Assembly (NCBI GenBank): GCA_934546745.1 | Contig: CAKTDV010000014.1 | Span: 7,783-71,782 of the forward strand | Reading direction: 5' to 3' | Source of the DNA: an uncultured Desulfovibrio sp. | Lineage (GTDB): Bacteria; Desulfobacterota; Desulfovibrionia; Desulfovibrionales; Desulfovibrionaceae | DNA length: 64,000 nucleotides | In this document: in pieces, positions 17,286 to 25,515 of the stretch | How positions within the stretch are numbered: position 1 is the first letter of the stretch | How the letters are laid out: every line of letters begins with the position of its first letter | Position numbers and translations under genes: made by a program | The notes under the pieces: generated by a model | What the model saw: only the letters and a program-made list of their open reading frames with translations | Database searches by the model: none | What the model was told of the DNA's origin: nothing

Positions 17286-18350
17286 ATGGCAACGAAGAAA
17301 CCCGCAAGCAAGCCCAGAACAACCGCCAAGGAAGCCCCGGTAGAAAAGGAGAAAAAAGCCGCGTCCAGAGCCGCTAAGGCTCCGGTGGAGGCCGCGCCAA
17401 TTTCCGCAACAACGGCTGCGGAAGCCGCTCCGGCAGCTCCCGCTCCGACCCCCAAAGCGGCTCCCATGAAGCCCCGGGCCGGCGGCGGCATGCTCCGCGA
17501 GCTGACGGCCCGGCCGCAGCCGCAGGGCAATCCGTATGCCCCTCTGCCCGCAACGGTGCTTGAAGTCATTCAGGAAACCGGCAACATCCGTACCCTGCGC
17601 GTCGCCTTTGACGATGGCGAGGCCATGAAAAACTTCCATTACGAACCGGGGCAGGTCGGCCAGCTTTCGGTGTTCGGCGCAGGCGAATCCACATTCGTCA
17701 TCAATTCGCCGCCGTCCCGCAAGGATTATCTCCAGTTCTCCGTCATGCAGGCCGGGGAAGTGACCGCCGCCATCCACCGTCTCAATCCCGGGGACAAGGT
17801 CGGCGTGCGCGCCCCGCTCGGCAACTATTTCCCCTATGAACAATGGAAGGGCAAGAACGTCTTTTTCGTTGGCGGGGGTATCGGTATGGCGCCGATTCGC
17901 ACCATTATGCTGCACCTGCTGGAAAACAGGAAGGATTACGGCAAGATCAGCCTGCTTTACGGGGCGCGCAGCCCGCGTGATATGGCGTACAGCTATGAGT
18001 TGCAGGGCTGGCTGGACAATCCCGATCTGGACTGCACCCTGTGCATCGACAATCCCTTCGAGGGCTGGCAGCACAAAGTCGGTCTGATTCCCAATGTCCT
18101 GACAGAGCTGCAACCCAGCCCCGACAATACCGTGGCCGTCCTTTGCGGCCCGCCGATTATGATCAAGTTTACTCTGCAAGCCCTTGAAAAGCTGGGCTTC
18201 GCACCGGACAATATCGTGACGACACTGGAAAAACGCATGAAATGCGGCATCGGCATCTGTGGCCGCTGCAATATCGGCAGCCACTATGTCTGCATTGACG
18301 GCCCCGTCTTCACGCTGGCGCAGTTACAGGCGCTGCCGCCGGAACTCTAG
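17286..18350 (+). CDS. flxA: FlxA, FAD/NAD(P)H-binding electron-input subunit
   Basis: FlxA oxidises NADH (by family analogy) and feeds electrons into the Flx-Hdr complex. The conserved part begins near residue 80 and has the FAD domain (HYEPGQVGQLSVFG), the NAD-binding core FVGGGIGMAPIRTIM, and a [2Fe-2S]-type Cys cluster CGIGICGRCNIGSHYVC as in dihydroorotate dehydrogenase electron-transfer subunits. The first roughly 75 residues are a low-complexity Ala/Pro/Lys tail absent from typical family members and probably disordered. It is the last gene of the operon; an inverted repeat follows seven bases after the stop. Confidence 0.9.
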   Translation: MATKKPASKPRTTAKEAPVEKEKKAASRAAKAPVEAAPISATTAAEAAPAAPAPTPKAAPMKPRAGGGMLRELTARPQPQGNPYAPLPATVLEVIQETGNIRTLRVAFDDGEAMKNFHYEPGQVGQLSVFGAGESTFVINSPPSRKDYLQFSVMQAGEVTAAIHRLNPGDKVGVRAPLGNYFPYEQWKGKNVFFVGGGIGMAPIRTIMLHLLENRKDYGKISLLYGARSPRDMAYSYELQGWLDNPDLDCTLCIDNPFEGWQHKVGLIPNVLTELQPSPDNTVAVLCGPPIMIKFTLQALEKLGFAPDNIVTTLEKRMKCGIGICGRCNIGSHYVCIDGPVFTLAQLQALPPEL

Positions 18351-18357
18351 AACGGAA

Positions 18358-18384
18358 GCGGTTCCATGTCCAATGTGGAACCGC
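18358..18384 (+). terminator. Hairpin after flxA, possible terminator
   Basis: GCGGTTCCA at 18358-18366 pairs perfectly with TGGAACCGC at 18376-18384 around a nine-base loop. There is no T tract, so it may stabilise the 3' end rather than stop transcription by itself. Confidence 0.45.
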
Positions 18385-18506
18385 GCTCATAGACAACGAC
18401 ATCCTCAGGGGCGGAGCTCATGGGAACGCCGTCTGTGAAACGCCGCAACCGCGGAATTTTACAGACGTGCTCATGGGTTCCGCCCCCTTGAAATCCGCCG
18501 GGACGT

Positions 18507-19535
18507 ATGAAAGCCATCGCCTTTTATTTGCCGCAGTTCCATGTCATTCCTGAAAATGAGGCCGTCTATGGGCCGGGGTTTACGGAGTGGGACAATGTGC
18601 GCAACGCCCGTCCGCTCTTTCCCGGACACCGCCAGCCTCGCGCGCCGCATGGAATGCTGGGATATTATTCTCTGGAAAACCGGCGCACGCTCTTGCTGCA
18701 GCACCGGCTGGCCATGAACTATGGCGTCGGCGCGTTCTGCTACTATTATTATAACTTTGGCGGTCGGCGGCTGCTGGAAAAGCCTTTGGACATCATCTGC
18801 CGCACACCGGCCATTCAGAATGAATTCTGTCTCTGCTGGCCGCATGTGAGCTGGTGCGATAACCGCAGGCGGGAGCGTCCCGTTTTTCTGGAACAGGACT
18901 ACTCCGAGGATGCGGCACGCCTGATGGCCCGTGATCTTCTGCGGTATTTCCGGCATCCTCGCTATATCCGTGTGGAAGGCAGGCCTTTTTTTCTGATTTT
19001 TGCCCCGGAACGCCATCCCGCCATTGGCGCCTGTACGTCCATCCTGCGTGAGGAAGCCGCCCGCGCTGGGCTTTCGCTCTGTCTTGCCGGCGTGGAAGCC
19101 TACGGCCCCAGTGCGCCACAGCGCTGGGGGCTGGATTGCATGGTAGAATTTGCACCGAGCTGGGTTCCAGAGAGCATGCTTTCCGCCCCCGGAGAGCAGC
19201 CCAGGCGCTATGATTACCAGGCGACGGTGCGCTTCATGCTTTCCAAGCCGGTACCGCCCTATACCCGTCTGCGCTGCGTGTTTCCCGGCTGGGACAATAC
19301 CCCCCGTCGCGGGCGCTACGGCCTTGCCTGTACCGGAGAAAGCCCCGCCATCTTCCGTCTGGCTCTTGAGGCCGCGACGGAGTATACCCGCGGGGTGCTG
19401 CCGCCCTCCTGTCACTATGTTTTCATCAATGCCTGGAATGAGTGGGGCGAGGGCTGCTGCATTGAGCCTGACGACTATTATGGCCTGCGGTATCTTGAGG
19501 CCATCCGCGAGGTCATGGGCCGGGAGAGGATGTAA
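18507..19535 (+). CDS. WbsX-like / glycoside hydrolase family 99-like protein
   Basis: A 342-residue soluble protein that begins with the family hallmark KAIAFYLPQFHVIPENEAVYGPGFTEW and ends with FINAWNEWGEGCCIEPDDYYGLRYLEAI, both typical of WbsX-type proteins found in polysaccharide clusters and related to GH99 endo-mannosidases. FCYYYYNFGGRRLLEKP in between is also characteristic. Members occur in O-antigen and surface-glycan loci and are annotated as glycosyltransferase or glycanase, with little biochemical proof. There are no sugar genes next to it here; the nearest are 11 kb upstream. The ribosome site is weak. Confidence 0.75.
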   Translation: MKAIAFYLPQFHVIPENEAVYGPGFTEWDNVRNARPLFPGHRQPRAPHGMLGYYSLENRRTLLLQHRLAMNYGVGAFCYYYYNFGGRRLLEKPLDIICRTPAIQNEFCLCWPHVSWCDNRRRERPVFLEQDYSEDAARLMARDLLRYFRHPRYIRVEGRPFFLIFAPERHPAIGACTSILREEAARAGLSLCLAGVEAYGPSAPQRWGLDCMVEFAPSWVPESMLSAPGEQPRRYDYQATVRFMLSKPVPPYTRLRCVFPGWDNTPRRGRYGLACTGESPAIFRLALEAATEYTRGVLPPSCHYVFINAWNEWGEGCCIEPDDYYGLRYLEAIREVMGRERM

Positions 19536-19746
19536 AAGGGGCGGCGTTCAAATGCGCGCGCTCTTCCAGAGACTGTCCAAGCTCTGAACAGGTGTAAAAA
19601 ATTTATCCAGCCGCCTTCTCCCAGCTGGCTAAAAATTGATCGCCCCATTGCGCGGCGCAGTGGTCAAGCTCACTGATACCGCTTCCGCCGCTTTTTTCTT
19701 TTGCTATCTCTCTGTTTTTACAGCGTAAAATATCAGGACATCTCTG

Positions 19747-20946
19747 CTATCCCTCTTTGGCATACCTTCTGCAATACGCTGTATGAAATCGAAAGGAGCT
19801 CTCATGAAAATAGTCAGTTTCCTCCTTCTGCCATTCCTTGCCGTAACCCTTCTCGCCGGCGGCGGCTTGGCCCATGCCTGGTCGCCTGTGCCGGGAAGTG
19901 GTCTTGAATTGGATCACCACGGCTACGGCGGCGGACACGGAGGCTGCTACTAGCTCCACAAATTCGGAGCGGCATCTCTGGCGGGTTCGTTGCCCTCTGC
20001 GAACCCGTTGCCGCTCCACCTCTCCCCTCTCCTCCTCTCTTCGTCTCTCTCCCCTTGGAGGCCCGTCCGCTCTGCCCTCGGACGGGCCTTTGCCTGTGGG
20101 CCAGACATCGGGAGCGATCGTTGGGCATGGCAAAAAAGCATAAAAAAGCAAAGCCGCGCATCTTTTTTTGTGATGCGCGGCCCGATTTATGCTCTCTCTC
20201 TTCTCCTGGCTCCTTTCAACATGGAAGATAACGTTTCGCCTGGCAGGCTGTATGGAAAACTGCTTCCCCTCCACCTTGTAGACGTAGCCGTCCTCAAGCA
20301 GGGGCGGTTTTTTCTCTTCAAGATACGCCGTCATCCCGTCAAGACACCGTTCCAGCGATCCCCATTCCAGATCGATGTCCGCCCAGTCGTAGAGATACCA
20401 TTGCGTGGCCCGCAGACGCTCCATCGTCGCGTCGTCAAAGCGCATACGGATGATTTTTGCGGGCACGCCTCCCACAATGCCATAGTCGGGCACGTCCTTT
20501 GTCACCACAGCGCCAGCGCCGACGACAGCGCCGTTGCCGATGCGGATGCCGCCAAGAAGTCTGGCGTGCGCGCCGATCCACACGTCATGGCCGATATGGG
20601 CTTCCGCTATCTGGTTGAAGGGAGCCTGCCGCCGGAAAACCTCAAACATATCGGAAGCCGCCGTCTGGGGAATGGTGCAGGGAGACGTCGTTACTCTGTT
20701 GAGAGGATGTTCGCTGCTGGTACTGTCAACGCCGTGGGCAATGCTGCAATAGTTGCCAATATGGGTGTATTGAAGCGTTGAGAGTGTATAGCTGTACGCT
20801 CCCAGGCTTGCCTGCCGCAGGCCCGCGCCGGGAAACAGCTTGCAATTTTTACCAAGAAAGCCCTGTCCCTCAAAACCGCAGCCGCGCGCCGTAAAAACGT
20901 GCCTTTCGCGCAATCCCTCCACAATTTCATCTGTCAGATGCAGCAT
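19747..20946 (-). CDS. Hexapeptide-repeat (CatB-like) O-acetyltransferase with a spurious C-terminal extension
   Basis: The first 230 or so residues are a left-handed beta-helix acetyltransferase of the xenobiotic/CatB type: [79 protein letters not shown]. Such enzymes move acetyl from acetyl-CoA to a hydroxyl of an antibiotic or sugar. The frame is open to 19747 (399 residues), but the last 160 residues are Arg-rich, cross the gene's own terminator and lie antisense to the small peptide gene, so they are probably read-through after a frameshift near 20200-20260. A neighbouring frame has a TGA there that would give a normal length. CTCAGGAGG precedes ATG. A second, dead copy lies at 47754. 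Confidence 0.7.
   Translation of the reverse strand: MLHLTDEIVEGLRERHVFTARGCGFEGQGFLGKNCKLFPGAGLRQASLGAYSYTLSTLQYTHIGNYCSIAHGVDSTSSEHPLNRVTTSPCTIPQTAASDMFEVFRRQAPFNQIAEAHIGHDVWIGAHARLLGGIRIGNGAVVGAGAVVTKDVPDYGIVGGVPAKIIRMRFDDATMERLRATQWYLYDWADIDLEWGSLERCLDGMTAYLEEKKPPLLEDGYVYKVEGKQFSIQPARRNVIFHVERSQEKRESINRAAHHKKRCAALLFYAFLPCPTIAPDVWPTGKGPSEGRADGPPRGERRREEERGEVERQRVRRGQRTRQRCRSEFVELVAASVSAAVAVVIQFKTTSRHRRPGMGQAAAGEKGYGKEWQKEETDYFHESSFRFHTAYCRRYAKEG
19757..19775 (+). promoter_or_regulatory. Candidate sigma-54 promoter of the small secreted peptide gene
   Basis: TTGGCATACCTTCTGCAAT has GG at 19759-19760 and GC at 19771-19772, exactly the GG-N10-GC spacing, with a good -24 (TTGGCA) and a near-consensus -12 (CTGCA). 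The predicted start near 19783 leaves a leader of about 21 bases with AAGGAG before ATG 19804. Confidence 0.6.
19804..19953 (+). CDS. Small secreted His/Gly-rich peptide
   Basis: A 49-residue open frame with a strong start context: AAGGAG sits five bases before ATG. Residues 1-25 form a signal peptide (basic MK, a Leu/Phe core, then GGGLAHA with an A-x-A cleavage site). The mature piece is only about 24 residues and ends [12 protein letters not shown], with three His, one Cys and two Tyr, suggesting metal binding or a structural role outside the cytoplasm. It has its own sigma-54-like promoter and is followed by two hairpins. The minus-strand acetyltransferase frame runs through here only because it lacks a stop. 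No known family was recognised; function is open. Confidence 0.6.
   Translation: MKIVSFLLLPFLAVTLLAGGGLAHAWSPVPGSGLELDHHGYGGGHGGCY
19966..20017 (+). other. Long stem-loop in the 3' region of the small peptide gene
   Basis: GGAGCGGCA at 19966-19974 pairs with TGCCGCTCC at 20009-20017, and inside it CGGGTTCG at 19982-19989 pairs with CGAACCCG at 20000-20007. This is a two-segment hairpin 13 bases after the stop, without a T tract. It could protect the small mRNA or be a structured RNA of its own. Confidence 0.5.
20060..20091 (+). terminator. Probable terminator of the small peptide transcript
   Basis: GGCCCGTCCG at 20060-20069 pairs perfectly with CGGACGGGCC at 20079-20088 and is followed by TTTGCC. 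The stem is strong and the T tract short. Confidence 0.55.
20153..20181 (-). terminator. Terminator on the minus strand inside the acetyltransferase frame
   Basis: On the minus strand GCCGCGCATC and GATGCGCGGC form a 10-base-pair stem followed by TTTGCTTTTTTATGC. It ought to end the acetyltransferase transcript, yet the open frame continues some 400 bases beyond it, which suggests that the original stop codon was lost. Confidence 0.7.
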
Positions 20947-21053
20947 GGTACCTCCTGAGGATAGAATACGCTATCTTATAGCCCCGGCAGGGCCGTGTCC
21001 AGATGTTTCCCTGTACGCGCACTTCGTTGCGCCTCCCGCCGTCGCCAGAAGTG

Positions 21054-22178
21054 TCAGGCAGGGCGAAGAACGATGCGCGTCATCTCCGCGGGAACGCCAA
21101 TTCTACACGAAAAGCCGTTCCATATGCCCGTACCGGGACTGACGTAGATCTGTTTGCCGTCACGGTCGTACAGCCCCCGCACAAGGCCCTTGTTGAAGGC
21201 CGCCACCAGAGGTTTCAGGAAAAACATGGTACCGCCGTGCGTATGGCCCGAAAGCTGCAAATCCGCTTCCCGATTCTCCGAAGCCGCGCCCGGCTGATGG
21301 GCCAGAAGAAGGCGGATCGTTTCCGGCGCGCCTTCCAGCGCCTTTGCCGCATCCGGGAGTGTCTCGCCGAACTTCGCCGCCGCGGGATCCGCTATACCGG
21401 CAATCACGATGCCGCTTTCTCCCACAGGGATGGTCCTGTGTTCGTTACACAGCATCGTCACGCCCAGGTTTTCAAAGACGGACGTCCATGCGCGCACACC
21501 GTAGTAATACTCATGGTTGCCCGCCACACCATAGACGCCGTGCCGCGCGGCGAGACCCGCCAAAGGCTGAACTTCCTCCCGCAGGCGTTCGGGGTCGCCA
21601 TCGATCATATCTCCGGTAAGGAGAACAAGATCCGGAGTGAGCGCGTTCGTTTTTTTCACCACCTCCCGCAGCCAGTCCCGTTGCAGCAACGGGCCGACAT
21701 GGAGATCGGAAAGCTGGACAAGGGAAAAACCGTCCAGCTCCCGGGGCAGATGCGGCACGGCAACTTCCACAGTGCGGACATCGGGAACCCGCAGGGACTG
21801 CCATACGCCGAAGGCGCTACAGGCCAGCGCGATAACGGCCAACCCAGCCCTTTGCCGGTCAGGAGAAAAGGGCGGACGCCACCGCCCGCCAGCGCGGCGC
21901 GCAAGGAAGAGAACAAGGAGCGCCATATCTCTTGCCAGAAGCAGGAGGGCAAGAACCAGAAGCGCCGCATAGGACAGCTCCATGATCAGCAGGAACGGGC
22001 GGGGCAAGTCCGGCGCGAAGAGAGATCCGCCGATCCCCTCGTATATCTGAAACTTGCGGCTGACGGCAATCAGCGCCGCCGCCATCAGCAGTTTGGCGAA
22101 CAGGCCGCACCTCAGGGGAACGACAAAGCGGATCAGGACGTATGCCAACAACACGAGGGAAACAGAGGAAAGGATCAT
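21054..22178 (-). CDS. Membrane-anchored metallophosphoesterase (YkuE/YaeI-like)
   Basis: A 374-residue protein with about four N-terminal membrane segments (residues 3-25, 29-40, 62-92, 112-127) and a C-terminal calcineurin-like phosphoesterase domain. All metal-binding motifs are present: LSDLHVGPLLQ (DxH), LTGDMIDG (GDxxD), GVAGNHEYY (GNHE) and LQLSGHTHGGTM (GHTH). Relatives act on UDP-diacylglucosamine-type lipids or other phosphoesters at the membrane. It lies 107 bases upstream of the acetyltransferase on the same strand and could share its transcript. The substrate cannot be told from sequence. Confidence 0.85.
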   Translation of the reverse strand: MILSSVSLVLLAYVLIRFVVPLRCGLFAKLLMAAALIAVSRKFQIYEGIGGSLFAPDLPRPFLLIMELSYAALLVLALLLLARDMALLVLFLARRAGGRWRPPFSPDRQRAGLAVIALACSAFGVWQSLRVPDVRTVEVAVPHLPRELDGFSLVQLSDLHVGPLLQRDWLREVVKKTNALTPDLVLLTGDMIDGDPERLREEVQPLAGLAARHGVYGVAGNHEYYYGVRAWTSVFENLGVTMLCNEHRTIPVGESGIVIAGIADPAAAKFGETLPDAAKALEGAPETIRLLLAHQPGAASENREADLQLSGHTHGGTMFFLKPLVAAFNKGLVRGLYDRDGKQIYVSPGTGIWNGFSCRIGVPAEMTRIVLRPA

Positions 22179-22292
22179 AGGATGTTGTCCCGCTGTACGA
22201 CAAATTTCGTAGAATCAGATCGTCATGCTGCCACAGAGAAGGGGCGCTTCCTTCATAACACAAGCAGGATAGACCTCACTACATAATTTTTA

Positions 22293-22646
22293 TTAATTTT
22301 TGAGTATAGTAAGTCTGCTTACCCATGCCTCTACATTTTTCCGGACTTCTCGAACAACGCTGCCTCTTACAACCAAGCCCTCCGCAAGACTTGCGCGTGG
22401 CGCAAGCGATCTGAGGCCGGAAAGCGCCCCGGCGTTGGGGTTGGGCGAGGGAAGCGCCGCGTCCAGATCTGGAATGCCCAGGGAAAGGTGCGCGGCCGCC
22501 TCGACAGGGAACAGCGAATCAGGGTAAGAAACGCCTTTTTCCGGCCCGAATCTGGGAGCCGGTCTGCCGTAGGCGTGATCCATCCCCATACAGCCAAGAC
22601 CTATGGAGGAAACCATCCGCCCATTGCCCAACATTCGATTGTTCAT
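22293..22646 (-). pseudogene. Remnant of an aldo/keto reductase gene
   Basis: Only the first 29 or so residues are recognisable: MNNRMLGNGRMVSSIGLGCMGMDHAYG is the N-terminal strand of the aldo/keto reductase barrel (compare LGxGLxVSxIGLGCMGMSxxYG). The Asp/Tyr/Lys/His catalytic residues are missing and the remaining sequence (Pro/Ala/Ser-rich, then a basic end) does not resemble a barrel, so the gene has been truncated and joined to foreign sequence near 22555. It sits at the end of a minus-strand redox cluster that still holds an intact aldo/keto reductase of another subfamily. Confidence 0.6.
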
Positions 22647-22661
22647 GCCGCCTCCCCGCCG

Positions 22662-23201
22662 CTACACGGCGCGCCCCATTTCGTAAGCTTCCCGCAAGGC
22701 CGGTTTGTCTTCGATTTCCCCCGGCCCGTACACCCCTTTCCCATAGATGACGCCGCGTTCAACGGACCCCTCAAGACATCGTGCCAGCCCGCGAAAGCAT
22801 TCAAGCGTACAGTCCATGACGGTAGCGCTGTCTTCGGCGGCCGTCATGAGATAGTAAAACTCCTTGTTTTTGATGGTCAGCCATCGCGCGACGGTACGAT
22901 CGATGAGGGCCTTCATCTGCGCGTCGACGGAATAGAAATAGACGGGGCTGGCCATAACAATCACATCGGCGTCGTTCATGCTGTCAAGAATACCGGCCAT
23001 GTCGTCCTTGATGGCGCAGACGCCGCCGCCCTTTTGGCAATGATAGCAGGCCAGACAATAGCCGATTTTCCTGTCGCGCAGAAAAACCGTTTCCACCTGA
23101 TGGCCGCTTTCCTCCGCGCCCCGGGCAAAGGCGCGGCACAGGGCGGCGGAGTTGCCGTTTTTGCGCGGGCTGCCCGCCAGAATGAGAATCTTTTTGCCCA
23201 T
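22662..23201 (-). CDS. Flavodoxin-fold NAD(P)H-dependent reductase of the iron-sulfur flavoprotein type
   Basis: A 179-residue flavodoxin-fold protein: KILILAGSPRKNGNSAALC is the FMN phosphate loop and VIVMASPVYFYSVDAQMKALIDRT the second flavin loop. In between lies CLACYHCQKGGGVC, a compact C-x2-C-x2-C-x6-C motif like the [4Fe-4S] motif of iron-sulfur flavoproteins, which reduce oxygen, peroxide or quinone-like electrophiles in anaerobes. ATG 23201 has AAGGAGAG eight bases upstream and starts right at the first strand; the longer frame to 23246 overlaps the upstream gene and is not preferred. Confidence 0.85.
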   Translation of the reverse strand: MGKKILILAGSPRKNGNSAALCRAFARGAEESGHQVETVFLRDRKIGYCLACYHCQKGGGVCAIKDDMAGILDSMNDADVIVMASPVYFYSVDAQMKALIDRTVARWLTIKNKEFYYLMTAAEDSATVMDCTLECFRGLARCLEGSVERGVIYGKGVYGPGEIEDKPALREAYEMGRAV

Positions 23202-23215
23202 AAATCTTTCTCTCC

Positions 23216-23921
23216 TTATGTTTTCCGTCCGATTTTCCTCAGCCACGCCGCCACGCCGGACGGCGCCCGCTCCATACGGCTTCGGGAAAGGGCATACCCC
23301 TCGCGTATCACGGTAGCGCCGGGCTGCTTGTTCCGTATGGTCTGAATGGTGCGGGAAAACCCGCTACCGCCGTGGGTGCAGAAGGGAATCAGCGTTTTAC
23401 CGGAAAAATCGTACTGCTCCAGAAACGTATACAGAATCATCGGCATGTCGTCCCACCAGTTCGGATAGCCGATAAAAAGAGTGTCATAGGCTTCGAGAGA
23501 TTCGATCGTTCCCTCAATGGCCGGTCGGGCGTTCCGTTTCCGCTCTTCCCCGGCCAGACTGACAAGAGCGCGATGATTTGTGGGATACGGCTTCAGGGGC
23601 AGGATGCGGAATATGTCGCCGCCGGTCATTTCCTGTATCAGCCGCGCCACATACTGCGTATTGCCAAGCACGTTCCCGTTGACGACAACAACGCTGTTCG
23701 CCTCATCCCGCGTCATGTTATGCGGGTTATCAGTTTCCGGCATGGAAAAGTAGACAACGAGGGGCTTTTTTCCCGCTGTTTCCGCGGCATACACGGAAAG
23801 CAGTTGGCAACACCGGGGCAAGGACACCGAACGAAAGGCCAAAAGCCATCATTTTCATGATGCTGCGTCTGGATATGTTTGCAGAAGTCAGATTGCCAGA
23901 TTTATAGTGACGGGATTTCAT
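23216..23921 (-). pseudogene. Tat-exported flavodoxin, split by a frameshift
   Basis: Two minus-strand frames together make one protein. The frame starting at ATG 23921 begins with a twin-arginine signal (SRRSIMKMMAFGLSFGVLAP), while the flavodoxin domain lies in the neighbouring frame to 23216: GKKPLVVYFSMPETDN, then VNGNVLGNTQYVARLI, IGYPNWWDDMPMILYTFLEQYDFSGKTLIPFCTHGGSGFS. Near 23785-23830 the signal frame runs on as a plausible LPTAF while the other frame supplies SVYAAETAGKK, so a one-base indel separates them. Without the shift this would be an exported flavodoxin of the kind found beside aldo/keto reductases. An ATG at 23842 in the second frame could still start a cytoplasmic version. 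Confidence 0.65.
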
Positions 23922-24004
23922 AATGCCTCCATAAACGCTGAAGCTCTGTTCTGTGTTCTTCCTGATGGGGAACCTTCACTGCGGCTGGTCGCCTTGGGGG
24001 TTTG

Positions 24005-24856
24005 TCAGTCGTGTATTCTGTATTTTTCCAGCAGGATCTCTCCCAATCCCGGAGTTTCTGGATCATGGGTCCCCCTGCCGGTGTCCAGTCTCCGCAGTTC
24101 CTGCATTTCCCCTTCTGTCAGAGTGAAGTCGAAAATTTCGATATTTCCGGCAATTCTGACAGGATTGGTTGATTTCGGCAGGACGATGATTCCGTCCTGC
24201 ACCTCGAAGCGCAAAATAATCTGTCCGGCGTTTTTATGGTATTTTTGTGCCAGTGCGCTGATGAATGGATGATCAAGCAGATTTCTGTCTCCGTGGCCGA
24301 GAGGATACCATGCCTCCAGCGCCACACCGTCCGCAGCAAGCAGATTCCTCAGTTCCCGCTGTTGGAAAAAAGGATTGCATTCCACCTGGTTGACGGCGGG
24401 CAATGTAGAGAACTGCGGAATAAACATTTTCCACAGTCTCGGAGTCATGTTGCTGACGCCGATGGACCTCAGCTTTCCTTCCTTTTGCGCCTCCTCCAGA
24501 GCCTTCCATGCGCCCGGCACGTCGCCGTAGGGCTGGTGGAGCAGATAAAGGTCTATATAGTCCATGTTCAACTTACGGAGCGACGTCGCAATACCGGCTC
24601 TGGCCGCTTCATAGCCATAGTCTTGAATCCAGAGCTTGCTGGTCACAAAAATGTCTTTTCGGGAAATGCCGCTATCCCGGACAGCGTTGCCCACTTCGGC
24701 TTCATTGAAGTAGGCGGCGGCCGTGTCAATGTGGCGGTATCCTGCGCACAGGGCTTCTTTGACTGCGTTATAGGTGGAACCGTCATTTGGAATCATGAAT
24801 ACCCCGAAACCAACAGAGGGGATAAGGTTGCCGTCGTTCAACAGAATGTTTTTCAT
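24005..24856 (-). CDS. Aldo/keto reductase, 2,5-diketo-gluconate reductase type
   Basis: A 283-residue NADPH-dependent reductase with a complete catalytic tetrad: Asp in RHIDTAAAYFNE with its Tyr, Lys in FVTSKLW and His in LYLLHQPYGD. SIGVSNMTPRLWKMF and IVLPKSTNPVRIAGNIEIFDFTLTEGEM are the usual cofactor-binding and C-terminal signatures of the AKR5 (DkgA-like) group, which reduces small aldehydes and ketones such as methylglyoxal. It lies between a cupin and a flavodoxin in a minus-strand cluster headed by an AraC regulator, an arrangement like the yqhC-yqhD-dkgA aldehyde response. Confidence 0.9.
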   Translation of the reverse strand: MKNILLNDGNLIPSVGFGVFMIPNDGSTYNAVKEALCAGYRHIDTAAAYFNEAEVGNAVRDSGISRKDIFVTSKLWIQDYGYEAARAGIATSLRKLNMDYIDLYLLHQPYGDVPGAWKALEEAQKEGKLRSIGVSNMTPRLWKMFIPQFSTLPAVNQVECNPFFQQRELRNLLAADGVALEAWYPLGHGDRNLLDHPFISALAQKYHKNAGQIILRFEVQDGIIVLPKSTNPVRIAGNIEIFDFTLTEGEMQELRRLDTGRGTHDPETPGLGEILLEKYRIHD

Positions 24857-24948
24857 CGTTGTCGCCTCAGATGGGTGTATAAGCTTGAAGCCTGTTCCCT
24901 GACTGCCTCAGTGATGCTTACTTTAGATATACGCTGTTACCGGACAGT

Positions 24949-25419
24949 TTATTGTTCATCATTGACCTTTTCCATCCACGTTACGCTTTTGCCGTCCAGC
25001 CGTTCTCCTATGGCAATATGCGTCATGGCGTTATCGGGGGCAGCTCCGTGCCAGTGTTTGACATTGGGAGGGCACAGCACTACGTCTCCTTGCCGGATGA
25101 CCTGGATCGGGCCGCCCCATTCCTGGGTCAGCCCGGTGCCGAACGTAACAATCAGTGTCTGGCCCAGCGGATGGGTATGCCAGCTGGTACGCGCGCCCGG
25201 CTCAAAGGTGACATAGGCGCCATAGACACGTTGCGGGGCCTGGGCATCAAAAGCCGGATCAACGCGGACATTGCCTGTAAAATTCTGTTTGGGTGCGGTG
25301 GACGAAGGGCGGGAACCTGCCGGAATCACGAGCTGTCCCTGGGCTTCGGCATGAGCCGGGGGGACGGTTATGCCCCCGGAAAGAAACAGACAAAGAATGA
25401 AAAGTGAAAGGCGATTCAT
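24949..25419 (-). CDS. Exported cupin-domain protein
   Basis: A 156-residue periplasmic protein. Residues 1-24 are a signal peptide ending in AHA. The mature part is a single cupin barrel: [22 protein letters not shown] gives the first metal motif (H-x-H), and [30 protein letters not shown] the second. Exported cupins of this type recur beside aldo/keto reductases, flavodoxins and alpha/beta hydrolases, but their substrate is not known. It is 92 bases upstream of the aldo/keto reductase on the same strand. Confidence 0.85.
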   Translation of the reverse strand: MNRLSLFILCLFLSGGITVPPAHAEAQGQLVIPAGSRPSSTAPKQNFTGNVRVDPAFDAQAPQRVYGAYVTFEPGARTSWHTHPLGQTLIVTFGTGLTQEWGGPIQVIRQGDVVLCPPNVKHWHGAAPDNAMTHIAIGERLDGKSVTWMEKVNDEQ

Positions 25420-25515
25420 GATATTCTCCGGGAAAAGTCGTGTCCTCAGCAGGAGGGAATGGCATTACATGCCGTCAAAACGCCATCCTGCATTGATCCA
25501 GTTTGTTGAAACAGG

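Noticed and set aside
19747..20150. C-terminal 130 residues of the acetyltransferase frame taken as a real domain
   Set aside because: The sequence lies beyond the gene's terminator, is Arg-rich and runs antisense to a better-supported gene and promoter.
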